Shown: piece by piece, positions 21,061-32,486 of the stretch | Layout of the letters: the number at the start of each line of letters is the position of its first letter | Numbering within the stretch: the stretch's first letter is position 1 | NCBI RefSeq assembly: GCF_009831655.1 | Contig: NZ_WRPA01000017.1 | Coordinates: 1 to 64,000 of the forward strand | Length of the DNA: 64,000 nt | DNA from: Shewanella insulae | Lineage (GTDB): Bacteria; Pseudomonadota; Gammaproteobacteria; Enterobacterales; Shewanellaceae | Reading direction: 5' to 3' | Translations under genes and position numbers: made by a program | The notes under the pieces: generated by a model | What the model was told of the DNA's origin: nothing | Databases searched by the model: none | Seen by the model: only the letters and a program-made list of their open reading frames with translations

Positions 21061-21438
21061 GCTAAAAATTCCTTGTGCCTTCACTTATCCCCAAACGGAA
21101 TGCCTTCCCGGCTGGGTGACCCTAAGGCAGGCTGCCTAACTTAGATAATTTTAGTGGGGACTTGGGAAGGAGGCTAACTCATCGCTATAGGCAGTCACAT
21201 CGCCAATAAAAATAAATACAAAAAACGCGTAGAGTTAAGCGGCCGATGACTCGGCCAGACGGGTGTTAACGCCTACTTGGCGGCAAACGTAACAACAACA
21301 CCCAAGGTCCACTACAAGACATTAACAGTATTTTTCCCTGTAGAGTAGAGCAAAAATGCTATTTTTCACTAAGGAGGTATAAGTCAGCGGGCAAACTGAG
21401 TCCGAATTGCCGGGCCAGTCTGACGCTTTCTCCCACCT
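21061..21438 (-). other. intergenic region upstream of the M6 protease
   Basis: A 378-base gap holding no convincing gene. It contains a perfect hairpin GGCCGA-TGAC-TCGGCC at 21241-21256 and a second imperfect fold around 21384-21424 (GGGCAA pairing with TTGCC inside GTCAG/CTGAC). Neither is followed by a T-run on the minus strand, so they are not clear terminators. I looked for c-di-GMP and cobalamin riboswitch cores and did not find them. It must contain the protease promoter, which I cannot place with confidence. Confidence 0.4.
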
Positions 21439-23727
<2,289 letters not shown>

Positions 23728-23822
23728 TCATCAGACTTCAAACTAAAGATATTAAACCAGCAGATCACGTCGTAAGGGTTAAGCACTGGCTGTCTCGGCA
23801 AGCGCCTAACCACCAAATTCAT

Positions 23823-24416
23823 TTATGCGGCGTGGGCGATATATTTAGCCACGCCGTCGAGGAACATCTGCACAGAGATCATCACCAGCACCATGCCCAT
23901 CAGACGCTCTACCGCTGTCAGGCCCTTCTCTCCCAAGAGCTTGGTAAACAGCTTATAGAAGAGCAAGATTACTGCGCTAGCCGCCCAGGCGGCAAACAGG
24001 GCTATGGTCCAGTCCAGCATGCGTGAGTTATCGGTATGTGCCAGCAAGATCAACGCCGCCAACACCGACGGGCCGGCCATCAGGGGGATCGCCATAGGGA
24101 CGATGAAGGGCTCCTCGCCCGCCGCCAGTCCCACCACCCCGCCAGGCTGCGGGAAAATCATCCGGATGGCGATCAGGAAGAGTATGATGCCGCCGGCGAT
24201 GCTGACCGACTCGGACCTCAGGTTCAAAAAGCTGAGAATCGCCTCACCGGCGAATAGGAAGAGCATCATGATGACCAAGGCGAATATCAGCTCCCGCACC
24301 AACACCTTGCGCCGCTTCTTAGGCTCGATATGACGAAGGATCGAGGCAAAAATGGGTAAGTTCCCCAGGGGATCCATGATCAAAAACAACATTACCGCAG
24401 CAGAAAAGATATCCAT
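23823..24416 (-). CDS. MarC family integral membrane protein
   Basis: A 197-residue inner-membrane protein of the MarC/YhgN (UPF0056) family. About six membrane helices are visible, with the conserved N-terminal MDPLGNLPIFASIL motif and a central PMAIPLMAGPSVLA block. The family is often annotated as a transporter or antibiotic-resistance protein, but E. coli MarC was shown not to give multiple antibiotic resistance and the function is unknown. Monocistronic, upstream of nothing obvious. Confidence 0.9.
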   Translation of the reverse strand: MDIFSAAVMLFLIMDPLGNLPIFASILRHIEPKKRRKVLVRELIFALVIMMLFLFAGEAILSFLNLRSESVSIAGGIILFLIAIRMIFPQPGGVVGLAAGEEPFIVPMAIPLMAGPSVLAALILLAHTDNSRMLDWTIALFAAWAASAVILLFYKLFTKLLGEKGLTAVERLMGMVLVMISVQMFLDGVAKYIAHAA

Positions 24417-24601
24417 AACTCAATATTCGTCAAAAGTTGAACCTATATTGTATAACCTAATGGCAATATTAATCAGTAGCTAAGGTAACAAAATCGACAC
24501 CGAACCAAGGATTTTCGGCCATCACTAGACGTGCAACACCTGCCGTGCCATGTAAATTCTGCTGCCCTTCGGGTTATTTGTTCGATTGGCAGACATAAGA
24601 C

Positions 24602-24610
24602 TGATATACT
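24602..24610 (+). promoter_or_regulatory. extended -10 promoter element for the ZIP-like gene
   Basis: TGATATACT, an extended -10 box (TG plus TATACT), lies about 35 bases before the start codon at 24646. A weak -35 candidate TCGATT (24582-24587) is 17 bases upstream of the -10. Confidence 0.45.
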
Positions 24611-24645
24611 AGCTGGCTTTCTAGGCTCCCTTTGTTAACACTTAT

Positions 24646-26232
24646 ATGTACTATCTCGTCGCCAGTTGTATTGCACTCCTGCTAGGCCCACTCTTCTATC
24701 GTTTCTTTACGACAGGGACAGGTCTGCAAAAAGGCTTAGATGGTTTCATCTTCGTGTCTCTTGGCGGACTGGTGCTGATCCATATTCTGCCCGAGCTTCT
24801 GGAGCATGGCGGCTTCCTCTCCCTGATGTTTGTGGTCGTCGGCCTCTGGGGCCCGACACTCAGCGAGCACCTGTTTCACCGCTACTCAGAGGTCACCCAT
24901 AACCTGACACTGACCCTGGGCGTAGGCGGCCTGCTGCTGCATACCCTCACCGATGGCGGTGCCATGGTGCTGGCTCAGCAAGACGGCAATTCCAGCCTGT
25001 TGGCCCTAGGCGTTATCCTGCATCGTCTGCCTGTGGGGCTGGCGATCTGGTGGCTGCTCAAGCCCCAGGTGGGCAGTCGCTGGGCATCCATAGTATTAGG
25101 CGGCATGATGCTGCTGACCGGCGTGGGCTATTTTGCCGGCGAGCAGTTGCTGGCGCAGCTCAGCCTGGACAACACCGTCTATCTGCAGGCCTTCGTCACT
25201 GGCTCGATTCTGCACGTGGTGCTGCATCAGCCCCATGGCCATACCATAGACGACAAACAGGGCAAGTATGAATATCAGGCAGGCATCGGCAGCCTGCTGG
25301 GTATCGCCCTGCTATTTGTGCTGCTGGCATTCGATTCAGGCGGCCATGACCATCACGAACACAGCCACAGCAGCGAACAACTGCTGGACTGGCTGCTGAC
25401 CCTGGCCCCAGTGCTACTGCTGAGCTATAGCCTGGCGGCGATGCGTTATCTAGTTGGCCTGTCACCCCACCATAAGCGCCTGAGCCAGCGCTGGCTGCAA
25501 CGCCTGGCGGGACCGGAAGCCCTGGTGATCACCCTGCTGCTCCTGGGGCCTAGCCTGGCAATTATCCAGTTGATCGGCCTGACATTGGTAGGGATCTTAC
25601 TCACTATGACCAGGGTCGAACCGACAGATCCCCATCATGGACTACCAGGTTCGGCCTGGCGCTTCGGCTTCGCCCACCTGGTGGATCGTAGTGCACCCTG
25701 GATAGTTCTCAGCCTGGTGCTGGCAAACCTAATCGGCCATCCCTCTGTGCCCCTAACCTCACCTATGGTACAGGTAGGCGTCTTGCTCCTACTGCTTCTG
25801 CCGATGCGTTTCTGTAGTCTCGGCGGTGCCGTGCTGGCCCTGACGCTGGCCTACAGCGGCTGGACCATGGAGGCAGTCATGCTGGTGTTGCTGGCGGCAC
25901 CTGTGTTTAACCTGGCACAGCTGAAGCAGATGGACTGGACCCAACGCCTGGCACTCACAGGAGTGATCGGGCTCTGTCTGCTGGGTACCCATTGGTTAAT
26001 CCCTGAGTGGAGCCGGCTGCTCAGCCTACCCGAAACAGTCAACCTGCTGAGTCTGGCCCTGGTCGCCCTGCTATTCGCCGCCAGCCTGTTACGGCTGGGG
26101 CCGCGTAAGTTTATGGCCCGCATCATGCTTTGGAAGCCTAAGGCTCATGATCACAAGCACAGCCATGGCCCGGCTAACGGCAAAGGTCATAGCCATGAGC
26201 ACACACATCACCACGAGCACGGTCAGCATTAA
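24646..26232 (+). CDS. ZIP-like multi-helix membrane protein with histidine-rich loops
   Basis: A 528-residue polytopic protein. The first 230 residues resemble a ZIP metal transporter: HILPELLEHGG (46-56), HTLTDGGAMVLA (99-110) and ILHRLPVGLAIW (124-135) correspond to the helix 4 and helix 5 metal sites (HN-x-x-DG and HE-x-P-x-x). A short His-rich segment at about 232-240 (HDHHEHSHS) follows. A second half with about eight further helices has no family that I recognise with confidence, although it recalls permeases of unknown function. The C-terminus is a cytosolic or periplasmic His-rich tail with some dozen histidines. The likely ligand is a divalent metal such as zinc, nickel or cobalt. 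In ZIP proteins the second motif is normally HEIP; here Glu is Arg. Confidence 0.7.
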   Translation: MYYLVASCIALLLGPLFYRFFTTGTGLQKGLDGFIFVSLGGLVLIHILPELLEHGGFLSLMFVVVGLWGPTLSEHLFHRYSEVTHNLTLTLGVGGLLLHTLTDGGAMVLAQQDGNSSLLALGVILHRLPVGLAIWWLLKPQVGSRWASIVLGGMMLLTGVGYFAGEQLLAQLSLDNTVYLQAFVTGSILHVVLHQPHGHTIDDKQGKYEYQAGIGSLLGIALLFVLLAFDSGGHDHHEHSHSSEQLLDWLLTLAPVLLLSYSLAAMRYLVGLSPHHKRLSQRWLQRLAGPEALVITLLLLGPSLAIIQLIGLTLVGILLTMTRVEPTDPHHGLPGSAWRFGFAHLVDRSAPWIVLSLVLANLIGHPSVPLTSPMVQVGVLLLLLLPMRFCSLGGAVLALTLAYSGWTMEAVMLVLLAAPVFNLAQLKQMDWTQRLALTGVIGLCLLGTHWLIPEWSRLLSLPETVNLLSLALVALLFAASLLRLGPRKFMARIMLWKPKAHDHKHSHGPANGKGHSHEHTHHHEHGQH

Positions 26233-26301
26233 GGGCTAAGGGATAGCTTTTCTCACCACGGGGCGCTAAGTTAGAGACAAACGCCCCCTCTGGAGCCATC
26301 C

Positions 26302-27108
26302 ATGTGCATTCTCTTCGTCGCCCTCGAGGTACATCCCCAGTATCCACTGATCCTCTGTGCCAACCGTGACGAGTTTCACCACAGACCCACTGAGCCGGCC
26401 CACTTCTGGCCACCCGACAATCGGCTGCTTGCAGGTAAAGATCTTGAGGCTGGCGGCAGCTGGCTCGGGGTAAACCGCCAGGGGGAGCTCGCCGCACTCA
26501 CCAATATTCGCGCCCCTGAATTGCACGAGGCTAATCGCCACAGCCGGGGCGATCTGGTGATCAAGGCGCTGACCCAGTCTCAGACCATGACAACGTCCTG
26601 GCTCAGGGAGCACAGCCAACACTACAACCCCTTCAACCTGCTGTTCGGTAAAGACTTAGAGCTCTACTGCTACCACAGCGTCAGCAAGACGGTTAAGCCG
26701 CTGTCACCAGGCTTTCATGCCATCAGCAACGGCGCCCTCGACGATATCTGGCCCAAGATGGCTCAGGGGACCCAGGCGTTAGAGCGAGAGATTAACAAGA
26801 GCGGCGAGATAGATGTTCAGGCCCTGCTGACCATAATGACAGACGAGCGTCAGGCGCCCGATGAGGATCTGCCGCAGACCGGGGTCGCGTTGGAGTGGGA
26901 GCGCCTGCTCTCCTCCATCTATATCAAGCATCCGGAATATGGCACCCGCTCAACCTCTATCCTGCTAAGAGACAAGCAAGGCAGGTGTGAGTTTGTCGAG
27001 GTCAGATACGATGGTAAGGGCAGAAACTTGGGCAGGCAGGTGTTTAAGTTTCAGACCGGCCCCGAACAGGGGGCCGAAGTGAACGGTGAGTCGCCTAAAA
27101 CGGCCTAA
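26302..27108 (+). CDS. NRDE (TANGO2-like) family protein
   Basis: A 268-residue protein of the NRDE/TANGO2 family, identified by the N-terminal MCILFVAL, the ANRDEFHHRPT motif (about 21-31) from which the family takes its name, and GGSWLGVNRQGELAALTN (about 52-69). The Cys directly after Met is conserved in the family and has suggested Ntn-hydrolase-like chemistry; links to haem or acyl-CoA handling come from eukaryotic homologues. GGAG sits six bases before the ATG. Ends by overlapping the convergent SnoaL-like gene by four bases. Confidence 0.88.
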   Translation: MCILFVALEVHPQYPLILCANRDEFHHRPTEPAHFWPPDNRLLAGKDLEAGGSWLGVNRQGELAALTNIRAPELHEANRHSRGDLVIKALTQSQTMTTSWLREHSQHYNPFNLLFGKDLELYCYHSVSKTVKPLSPGFHAISNGALDDIWPKMAQGTQALEREINKSGEIDVQALLTIMTDERQAPDEDLPQTGVALEWERLLSSIYIKHPEYGTRSTSILLRDKQGRCEFVEVRYDGKGRNLGRQVFKFQTGPEQGAEVNGESPKTA

Positions 27109-27527
27109 TCCGACGAGTGATCGTGGGTGATCACCCACTTGTCGTCTATCTTCTCTACCAGCAGGGTAAACACACCATTTGGTTTGTCTTTGACCCGGAT
27201 CAGCTGCCAGCGGCCCACGACAATGGCGGCATAGTTGCTGAGCATCTTGGTCTCTTCTATGGTGAACTTGAGCTGCCCCAGGGTGGCCTTATCGGGATAG
27301 TTCTTCTTGTAGGCCGCCAATGTCTCGGCCCAGCCATAGCGGAATTTATTGCCCGAGACGAAACGCATCTTGTCGCTCTGCCAATAGCCTTGCATATAGG
27401 CATCCAGATCGCCTCGATTCCAGGCCGCCTCCTGTTCCCGCAGGATATTGGCGATATCGTCCGTCGGCACCGCCTGCACCGGGAGTCCCAGCAGCAGGAA
27501 CAGTAAAATCCATCCTTTTTTAAGCAT
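27105..27527 (-). CDS. exported SnoaL/DUF4440-like protein
   Basis: A 140-residue protein with a signal peptide (about 1-19) followed by a nuclear transport factor 2-like fold: ILREQEAAWNRGDLDAYM and a C-terminal FTLLVEKIDDKWVITHDHSSD are typical of the DUF4440/SnoaL group. Members are often ligand-binding or steroid-isomerase-like; no catalytic assignment is possible. Three ATGs follow in a row; GGAG is six bases from the third (27527), so that is taken as start. Confidence 0.82.
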   Translation of the reverse strand: MLKKGWILLFLLLGLPVQAVPTDDIANILREQEAAWNRGDLDAYMQGYWQSDKMRFVSGNKFRYGWAETLAAYKKNYPDKATLGQLKFTIEETKMLSNYAAIVVGRWQLIRVKDKPNGVFTLLVEKIDDKWVITHDHSSD

Positions 27528-27766
27528 CATCATCTCCAGGTGGGAGGCTAGGGCCAGTTTATCTTCCCTATCTGTTTTTACAGCAGTTTGCAGGCGATTT
27601 CTAAAGGCCGAGCCTGATTATTCTAGCCATTCTACACAAACTGGCGATAACGCGGTAGAAATGGCCAACAAACCCTGCCTAAGGGTGTATTATATAATAA
27701 ATGTTAGTAAGGCATTATCTTCTCTATAAAAATGCCTCGTTCGAGCGATTCAGTAGAGTCTAATTT

Positions 27767-28318
27767 ATGTTTCAATCTTTGTGTAAAGCCATCCTTAAAC
27801 TCAGCGGCTGGACCATAGACGGTCAACTCCCCGAGGCGAAGCAATATATCGCCATCGTCGGCCCCCATACCAGCAACTGGGACTTCATCGTCGGGGTGTT
27901 GGCCAGAGGCGCCCTGGGGCAGAAGATCCACTTCCTCGGCAAGCATCAACTGTTTATTCCCCCCTGGGGCTGGCTATTTCGTGCCATCGGCGGCACCCCG
28001 GTGGATCGCCGCAAGAGCAACAACCTGGTCGACGCCGCGGCGCAGCTGTTTCAGCAAGATCCAAATTTCAAGCTTGCCCTGGCACCGGAAGGTACCCGCA
28101 GCCCGGTAACACGCTGGAAGACTGGCTTCTACCATATTGCCACCAAGGCACAGGTGCCCATAGTCACGGTAGCATTGGATTTTGCCGGTAAGCGAGTGGT
28201 GCTCCCAGAGGCGCTATACGTCACAGGCGATATCGACAAGGAAATGTCGCAGATCCTCGATTTTTACCGCACCATCAAGGGCCGTCATGCCAAGGTCATC
28301 CCCGACTACCAAGCCTAA
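27767..28318 (+). CDS. lysophospholipid acyltransferase family protein
   Basis: A 183-residue PlsC-like acyltransferase. The catalytic HX4D motif is seen as HTSNWD (near residue 33) and the phosphate-binding EGTRS near 112, with PVDRRKSNN between them. It is shorter than PlsC and has no obvious N-terminal membrane helix, like the Shewanella/Vibrio family of small acyltransferases acting on lysophosphatidic acid or other lipids. No strong ribosome-binding site is seen before the ATG. Confidence 0.87.
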   Translation: MFQSLCKAILKLSGWTIDGQLPEAKQYIAIVGPHTSNWDFIVGVLARGALGQKIHFLGKHQLFIPPWGWLFRAIGGTPVDRRKSNNLVDAAAQLFQQDPNFKLALAPEGTRSPVTRWKTGFYHIATKAQVPIVTVALDFAGKRVVLPEALYVTGDIDKEMSQILDFYRTIKGRHAKVIPDYQA

Positions 28319-28393
28319 GATTGCCTAACAGATTGCCAAATCGGATCGCACTGGTTATAGTGCGGCCACCGGCATTTTGTATACAATTTTCAG

Positions 28394-29017
28394 ATGAACT
28401 TAGATACCTGGCTACTCTACTTGGCGGCGATCCTGCTTATCGCCATCTCCCCCGGCACCATGGCGGTGCTGTCCATGAGTCATGGGATCCATTTCGGCAA
28501 GGTACGCAGCCTGGCCACCGCCCTGGGAAGCGTCAGCTCGGCCTTGCTGTTGATGTTTGCCTCCGCCGCCGGCCTGGGCGCGCTGCTGAGCGCCACCGAG
28601 TACGGCTTTACCCTGCTCAAATATTGCGGCGCCGCCTACCTTATCTATCTGGGGATCAAGCTGATACTGACCAAGGCCAGCGCACAGGGGCTGGACCTGC
28701 AACATATCAAGGGCAAGGGCTCGCCTAAGCAGATGTTTAAAGAGGCCTTCCTGGTAGGGATAAGCAACCCTAAGGATCTGCTCTTCTTCGGCGCCCTATT
28801 TCCACAGTTTATCGATATCACCGCGCCCCAGGGACCACAGCTCGCCATCCTGGCACTCACCTGGGCCCTGGTGGATTTCAGCTTCGTGATGATCTACGCC
28901 AGCATGGCAAACGTGCTGGCACCCAAACTCAGGGCCAGCAACCGCCTGCATTGGTTCGACCGCACCAGCGGCGGCGTGTTTCTCACCCTGGCCGCCATAC
29001 TGGTGACAAAAGACTAA
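28394..29017 (+). CDS. LysE/RhtB family amino acid exporter
   Basis: A 207-residue inner-membrane protein with about six helices of the LysE/RhtB superfamily. It has the N-terminal pattern LLAISPGTMAVLSMSHGIHFG (18-37 region) and GISNPKDLLFFGALFPQFI, diagnostic of RhtB-like exporters of homoserine, threonine or similar amino acids. The substrate cannot be predicted. It follows the acyltransferase by 75 bases on the same strand. Confidence 0.9.
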   Translation: MNLDTWLLYLAAILLIAISPGTMAVLSMSHGIHFGKVRSLATALGSVSSALLLMFASAAGLGALLSATEYGFTLLKYCGAAYLIYLGIKLILTKASAQGLDLQHIKGKGSPKQMFKEAFLVGISNPKDLLFFGALFPQFIDITAPQGPQLAILALTWALVDFSFVMIYASMANVLAPKLRASNRLHWFDRTSGGVFLTLAAILVTKD

Positions 29018-29056
29018 TCAGACTGCCCCAGTCCCGACAACGTCAAGAAGCTGGGT

Positions 29057-30313
29057 TTATAGCGCGCCCTTTAGGCTACGCACATCGGCGCCGGTCGGCC
29101 CCTGGAAGGCCCTCAGGTTAAACTGCGGCAGAATCGCATAGATATGATCGAAAATATCCGCCTGAATATCCTCGTAGAACGCCCAGCGGGTATCGTTGGT
29201 AAAGATATAGATCTCTATGGGTAACCCCTCTGTGGTCGGTGCCAGCTGACGCACCAGCAGGGTCATCTCCTGATGCACCTTAGGGTGTTTACGCATATAT
29301 TCCAGCAGATAGGCCCTGAATGTGCCGACATTGGTCAGGTTGCGGCTATTCACTGGCATGTCACCATCCTGAATATTGGCGTTGAACTCGGTGATCTCCG
29401 CCTCTTTGCGGGCCAGGTAATCCTTGAGCAGGTTGATCTTACCCAGACGTTTGAGCTGTTCATCACTGAGAAAGGCGATGGAGTCGATATCGATATTGAC
29501 CGCCCGCTTGATGCGCCTGCCGCCAGACTCAGACATGCCGCGCCAGTTCTTGAAGGCGTCGGACACTAGGGCATAGGCGGGGATCATAGTGATGGTCTTG
29601 TCCCAGTTCTGCACCTTGACCGTGGTCAGTGAGACTTCTTCCACCGCGCCGTCGGCACCATACTTATCCATCTGGATCCAGTCACCCGGGCTGACCATGC
29701 GGTTGGCCGCCAGCTGAATACCGGCCACGAAACCCAATATGGTGTCTTTGAACACCAACATCACCAGACCCGTGGCGACACCCAGGCCGCTGAGGAAGTA
29801 GACCGGCGACTGCTCTGCCAGCACGGAGATCGAGATGATGATGGCGACGAAGAACATAAACAGCTTGAGTAGCTGCACGAAACTCTTGATCGGCAGGCGA
29901 CGACTGATCAGGTTAACGTCGGCAATCTCGTTACCTGCATCCAGCACGCTATACACGGCGCGCACGAAGAGAACCACGATAGTCACATCAAGCAATCTAT
30001 CCGCCAGGCTGCTGAGCAAAGGATGCTCCACCAGCGCCAGCGGCAACAAGATGTTGAGGATCAAGGCGGGCACCAGCTTGGCCAGCTTCTCCAGCACCTT
30101 GTGCTGCATGAAGATATCGTCCCAACGCACCTTAGAGCGCTGGATCACTATGTTCATTGTGCTCACCACGCCGCGTTTCACCACCACATAGCCGATGAAG
30201 GCGATCAACAGACAAGCAAAGACCATGACGCCGGTAGATACTCCATCCGCCGGGCTGTCTATTCCCAAATGAGTCAACCAGAGCGACACCTGTGAGCGTA
30301 ATTCTTGATCCAA
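29057..30313 (-). CDS. MscS-family mechanosensitive channel, YbdG type
   Basis: A 418-residue inner-membrane channel of the MscS superfamily, close in length to E. coli YbdG (415). An N-terminal set of about five helices leads into the pore helix and the MscS beta domain (GDWIQMDKYGADGAVEEVSLTTVKVQNWD spans about 205-235 and is the signature region), then a cytoplasmic C-terminus. It should protect against hypo-osmotic shock. TTG 30313 is chosen because AAGGAG lies eight bases upstream and the resulting length matches YbdG; the frame extends upstream to 30349. Confidence 0.9.
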   Translation of the reverse strand: MDQELRSQVSLWLTHLGIDSPADGVSTGVMVFACLLIAFIGYVVVKRGVVSTMNIVIQRSKVRWDDIFMQHKVLEKLAKLVPALILNILLPLALVEHPLLSSLADRLLDVTIVVLFVRAVYSVLDAGNEIADVNLISRRLPIKSFVQLLKLFMFFVAIIISISVLAEQSPVYFLSGLGVATGLVMLVFKDTILGFVAGIQLAANRMVSPGDWIQMDKYGADGAVEEVSLTTVKVQNWDKTITMIPAYALVSDAFKNWRGMSESGGRRIKRAVNIDIDSIAFLSDEQLKRLGKINLLKDYLARKEAEITEFNANIQDGDMPVNSRNLTNVGTFRAYLLEYMRKHPKVHQEMTLLVRQLAPTTEGLPIEIYIFTNDTRWAFYEDIQADIFDHIYAILPQFNLRAFQGPTGADVRSLKGAL

Positions 30314-30496
30314 AATTCTCTCTCCTTGCAAATTCACCTGTTGTGGCAAATCCGATAATGAGCCTGCAACAAGACCATTTCAGCACACCAACAAAAGCGA
30401 TACAACTACTTATTTTAAAAGCTATTTTAGCCTATCTGATTGACTGTAATACAGAGATTCTAAACAATCCATTGTCCCTCGATGATGGAGAAATTT

Positions 30497-31021
30497 ATGC
30501 TAAAGCCTCTACTCACCGCCATCTTGCTCATGGCCGCCACTCCCCTGTTGGCGGCAGACCAGGCGCAGGGGCCAAGCCCCAAGACAGCCATCACCCTGGA
30601 TTACATCCCGGCCGAGTCGGCGCTCTATGGTATCACCCTGGCACCCAGCCATTATGACAGGGATTATGCCAACTGGGGCTACTATCTGGGCTATGCCCAG
30701 AGCCAGAAGCGGGACATAGCCGTCGAGGCGCCCAGCGAGGCCTATTCCCAGGACAAGCTGTGGCGATTCGGCCTCAGCTACGGCCTCACAGACCATCTCA
30801 GCCTCTACGGCGGTGCCAGCGCCTACACCCAGGAATACTCCTACACCAACAATATCTCGCCGCGTATCGTCGACGGTAAACCCACTTGGGAGACGGAGCG
30901 GGAGACTCGCTGGGGCGGCGAGCTCGGCGTTCGCTATCGACTTGGCCGTCATCTGGTACTCGGCCTGGGTTATGACTCGGCCAGCCAGTCGGCGCTCTTC
31001 AGCCTGGGCTACAGCAACTAA
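30497..31021 (+). CDS. small outer-membrane beta-barrel-like protein
   Basis: A 174-residue exported protein: signal peptide about 1-20 (ending LLA) followed by alternating aromatic beta-strands (WGYYLGYAQ, LWRFGLSYGLTDHLSLYGGAS, HLVLGLGYDSAS) and a final LFSLGYSN, which suggest an eight-stranded outer-membrane barrel. GGAG lies 6-7 bases before ATG 30497, giving a normal signal peptide start. No specific family is recognised. It diverges from the mechanosensitive channel gene. Confidence 0.72.
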   Translation: MLKPLLTAILLMAATPLLAADQAQGPSPKTAITLDYIPAESALYGITLAPSHYDRDYANWGYYLGYAQSQKRDIAVEAPSEAYSQDKLWRFGLSYGLTDHLSLYGGASAYTQEYSYTNNISPRIVDGKPTWETERETRWGGELGVRYRLGRHLVLGLGYDSASQSALFSLGYSN

Positions 31022-31114
31022 AATCCACTAATCGCGATCCTGGCATATAGGAATTTACCGCGAGTTTGACTATGCTAGAGGCCACAAACAAACCGCTAAA
31101 ACTGGTTAAATTCA

Positions 31115-31807
31115 ATGTATAAAGCACTACAAAGCTGCGCCATCATGGCCCTCTTCCTCCTGGTGGCCCCCACCTTTGCAGCCGATAAGGCTGACGATAC
31201 CGTCGCGCTGATCACCCTGGAAAATGGCGCCACCGTCAGACTCAACGCCGACTTCACCTGGGAATATGTATTCCTGACGCCTCAGGCATCTTCTACTGCA
31301 ACTGAAGGCCAGGCGACTGAAAACCAAGAGACTAAGACAGTCCAGACGCAGGCCAATACCCAAGCCGAGCAGGCCAGTCAGCCCGTCGCCAAGGTACAGC
31401 AGCCCGTGGTGATCGCCAGCGGCCCGGTCGTGGGCGGCGCCATGACGGCATCGGCCATGGATCACGCCAACCTGCTGAGAGCAACCGCCAAGGGTGGCGC
31501 CAAGGTGAGCTACCTCAAGAGCCAGTGGGACAGCGAGGGGCGCCTGGGTCTCAACTTCGAGCTGAGCAGCAACAGCGAAGAGAACTATGTGATCATCGAG
31601 ATGGAGATCGGCCTGTATGCCGACTCGGGCGAGCTGATCAAGACAGAGACGGTCAACGTCTGGCAGGCAATCTTCCGCGTGCCCGAGACCTATCTGCGTA
31701 AAGGACAGACCCGCGACAGCGAGACCTTCTGGATCGAAGGCGTCGACAAGGCCAGGTGGAGCAAAGAGCTGATGACGCTGAAAATTATCGACATGAGCTC
31801 GCGCTAA
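31115..31807 (+). CDS. exported DUF3157 family protein
   Basis: A 230-residue protein with signal peptide (about 1-22), a short N-terminal domain with ITLENGATVRLNADFTWEYV, a Gln/Thr/Ala-rich linker (about 55-100), and a C-terminal domain from about 115 ending ELMTLKIIDMSSR. This layout fits DUF3157 proteins of Vibrio and Shewanella. Function unknown. It ends before a bidirectional terminator shared with the convergent thioesterase gene. Confidence 0.75.
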   Translation: MYKALQSCAIMALFLLVAPTFAADKADDTVALITLENGATVRLNADFTWEYVFLTPQASSTATEGQATENQETKTVQTQANTQAEQASQPVAKVQQPVVIASGPVVGGAMTASAMDHANLLRATAKGGAKVSYLKSQWDSEGRLGLNFELSSNSEENYVIIEMEIGLYADSGELIKTETVNVWQAIFRVPETYLRKGQTRDSETFWIEGVDKARWSKELMTLKIIDMSSR

Positions 31808-31829
31808 CGACGAGTATCGAGTGGAAAGC

Positions 31830-31860
31830 AGAAACAGGCCCTAGTGGCCTGTTTTATTAT
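31830..31860. terminator. bidirectional Rho-independent terminator
   Basis: AAACAGGCC-CTAGT-GGCCTGTTT followed by T-rich sequence, between the DUF3157 gene and the convergent thioesterase gene. Confidence 0.8.
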
Positions 31861-32336
31861 GCGGGCGTAGCGGCCATGGTCTCTGGCATCTTGACCGCCA
31901 CCATATGGCCGCGGGCACACAGCTTACCGTCTGCCGACAGGGCAATCTCCACCACCATCTTGCGGGGCTTCACCTCTTTGATCTCACCGACAAGCTCCAG
32001 CTCCACGCCCATGGGGGTCGGCGCCAGGTAGTCTATGTTGAGGGCGGCGGTGACAAATCTTGGCGGCTCATCCAGCTGCTCCCCCGCCTGTTCGAGTGCG
32101 CGCTGGGCGGCGGCGCTGGCACTGCCGGTGCCGTGACAATCTATCAATGAGGCAATAAGGCCGCCATAGACGAAGCCTGGGATCGCCGTATGAAAGGGCT
32201 TGGGCATAAAGTGGGCTATGGTCTGCTCGCCGCGCCAATAACTCTTGAGTTGATGCCCCTGCTCGTTGTTGCGGCCACAGCCATAGCAGTGGCTCAGGTC
32301 ATCCGGGTAGGCATCCTGAAAGGCGATTCCCTGCAT
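31857..32336 (-). CDS. PaaI-like hotdog thioesterase
   Basis: A 159-residue hotdog-fold protein. The N-terminus has C-Y-G-C-G-R-x-N (CYGCGRNNEQG, about 16-26), typical of a thioesterase subgroup, followed by GFVYGGLIASLIDCHGT, where the hotdog helix carries the catalytic acidic residue, and ALNIDYLAPTPMG. It should hydrolyse acyl-CoA esters; the substrate is unknown. ATG 32336 is preceded by AAGGAG at seven bases, so the longer frame to 32417 is not used. Confidence 0.87.
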   Translation of the reverse strand: MQGIAFQDAYPDDLSHCYGCGRNNEQGHQLKSYWRGEQTIAHFMPKPFHTAIPGFVYGGLIASLIDCHGTGSASAAAQRALEQAGEQLDEPPRFVTAALNIDYLAPTPMGVELELVGEIKEVKPRKMVVEIALSADGKLCARGHMVAVKMPETMAATPA

Positions 32337-32446
32337 AATATACTCCTTGATAAATTGGCCTTCTACGCTAACGAGATAGCGCCCCCATGGCAACACAGAC
32401 TTATGGACTAATACCATTCGTAGTTGGCCCTATGCGCCAGCCAATA

Positions 32447-32467
32447 AAAAAGGGCCCTAAGGCCCTT
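32447..32467. terminator. bidirectional Rho-independent terminator
   Basis: AAAAGGGCC-CTAA-GGCCCTTTT. It lies just after the hutH stop in the minus-strand sense and is the likely end of the hutC-hutU-hutH transcript. Confidence 0.85.
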
Positions 32468-32486
32468 TTCGCTCACAGCATTTCCA

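Noticed and set aside
21061..21438. A possible c-di-GMP or cobalamin riboswitch before the M6 protease
   Set aside because: The GGGCAAACT string recalls a GEMM core, but it lies on the wrong strand and the other conserved elements are missing.
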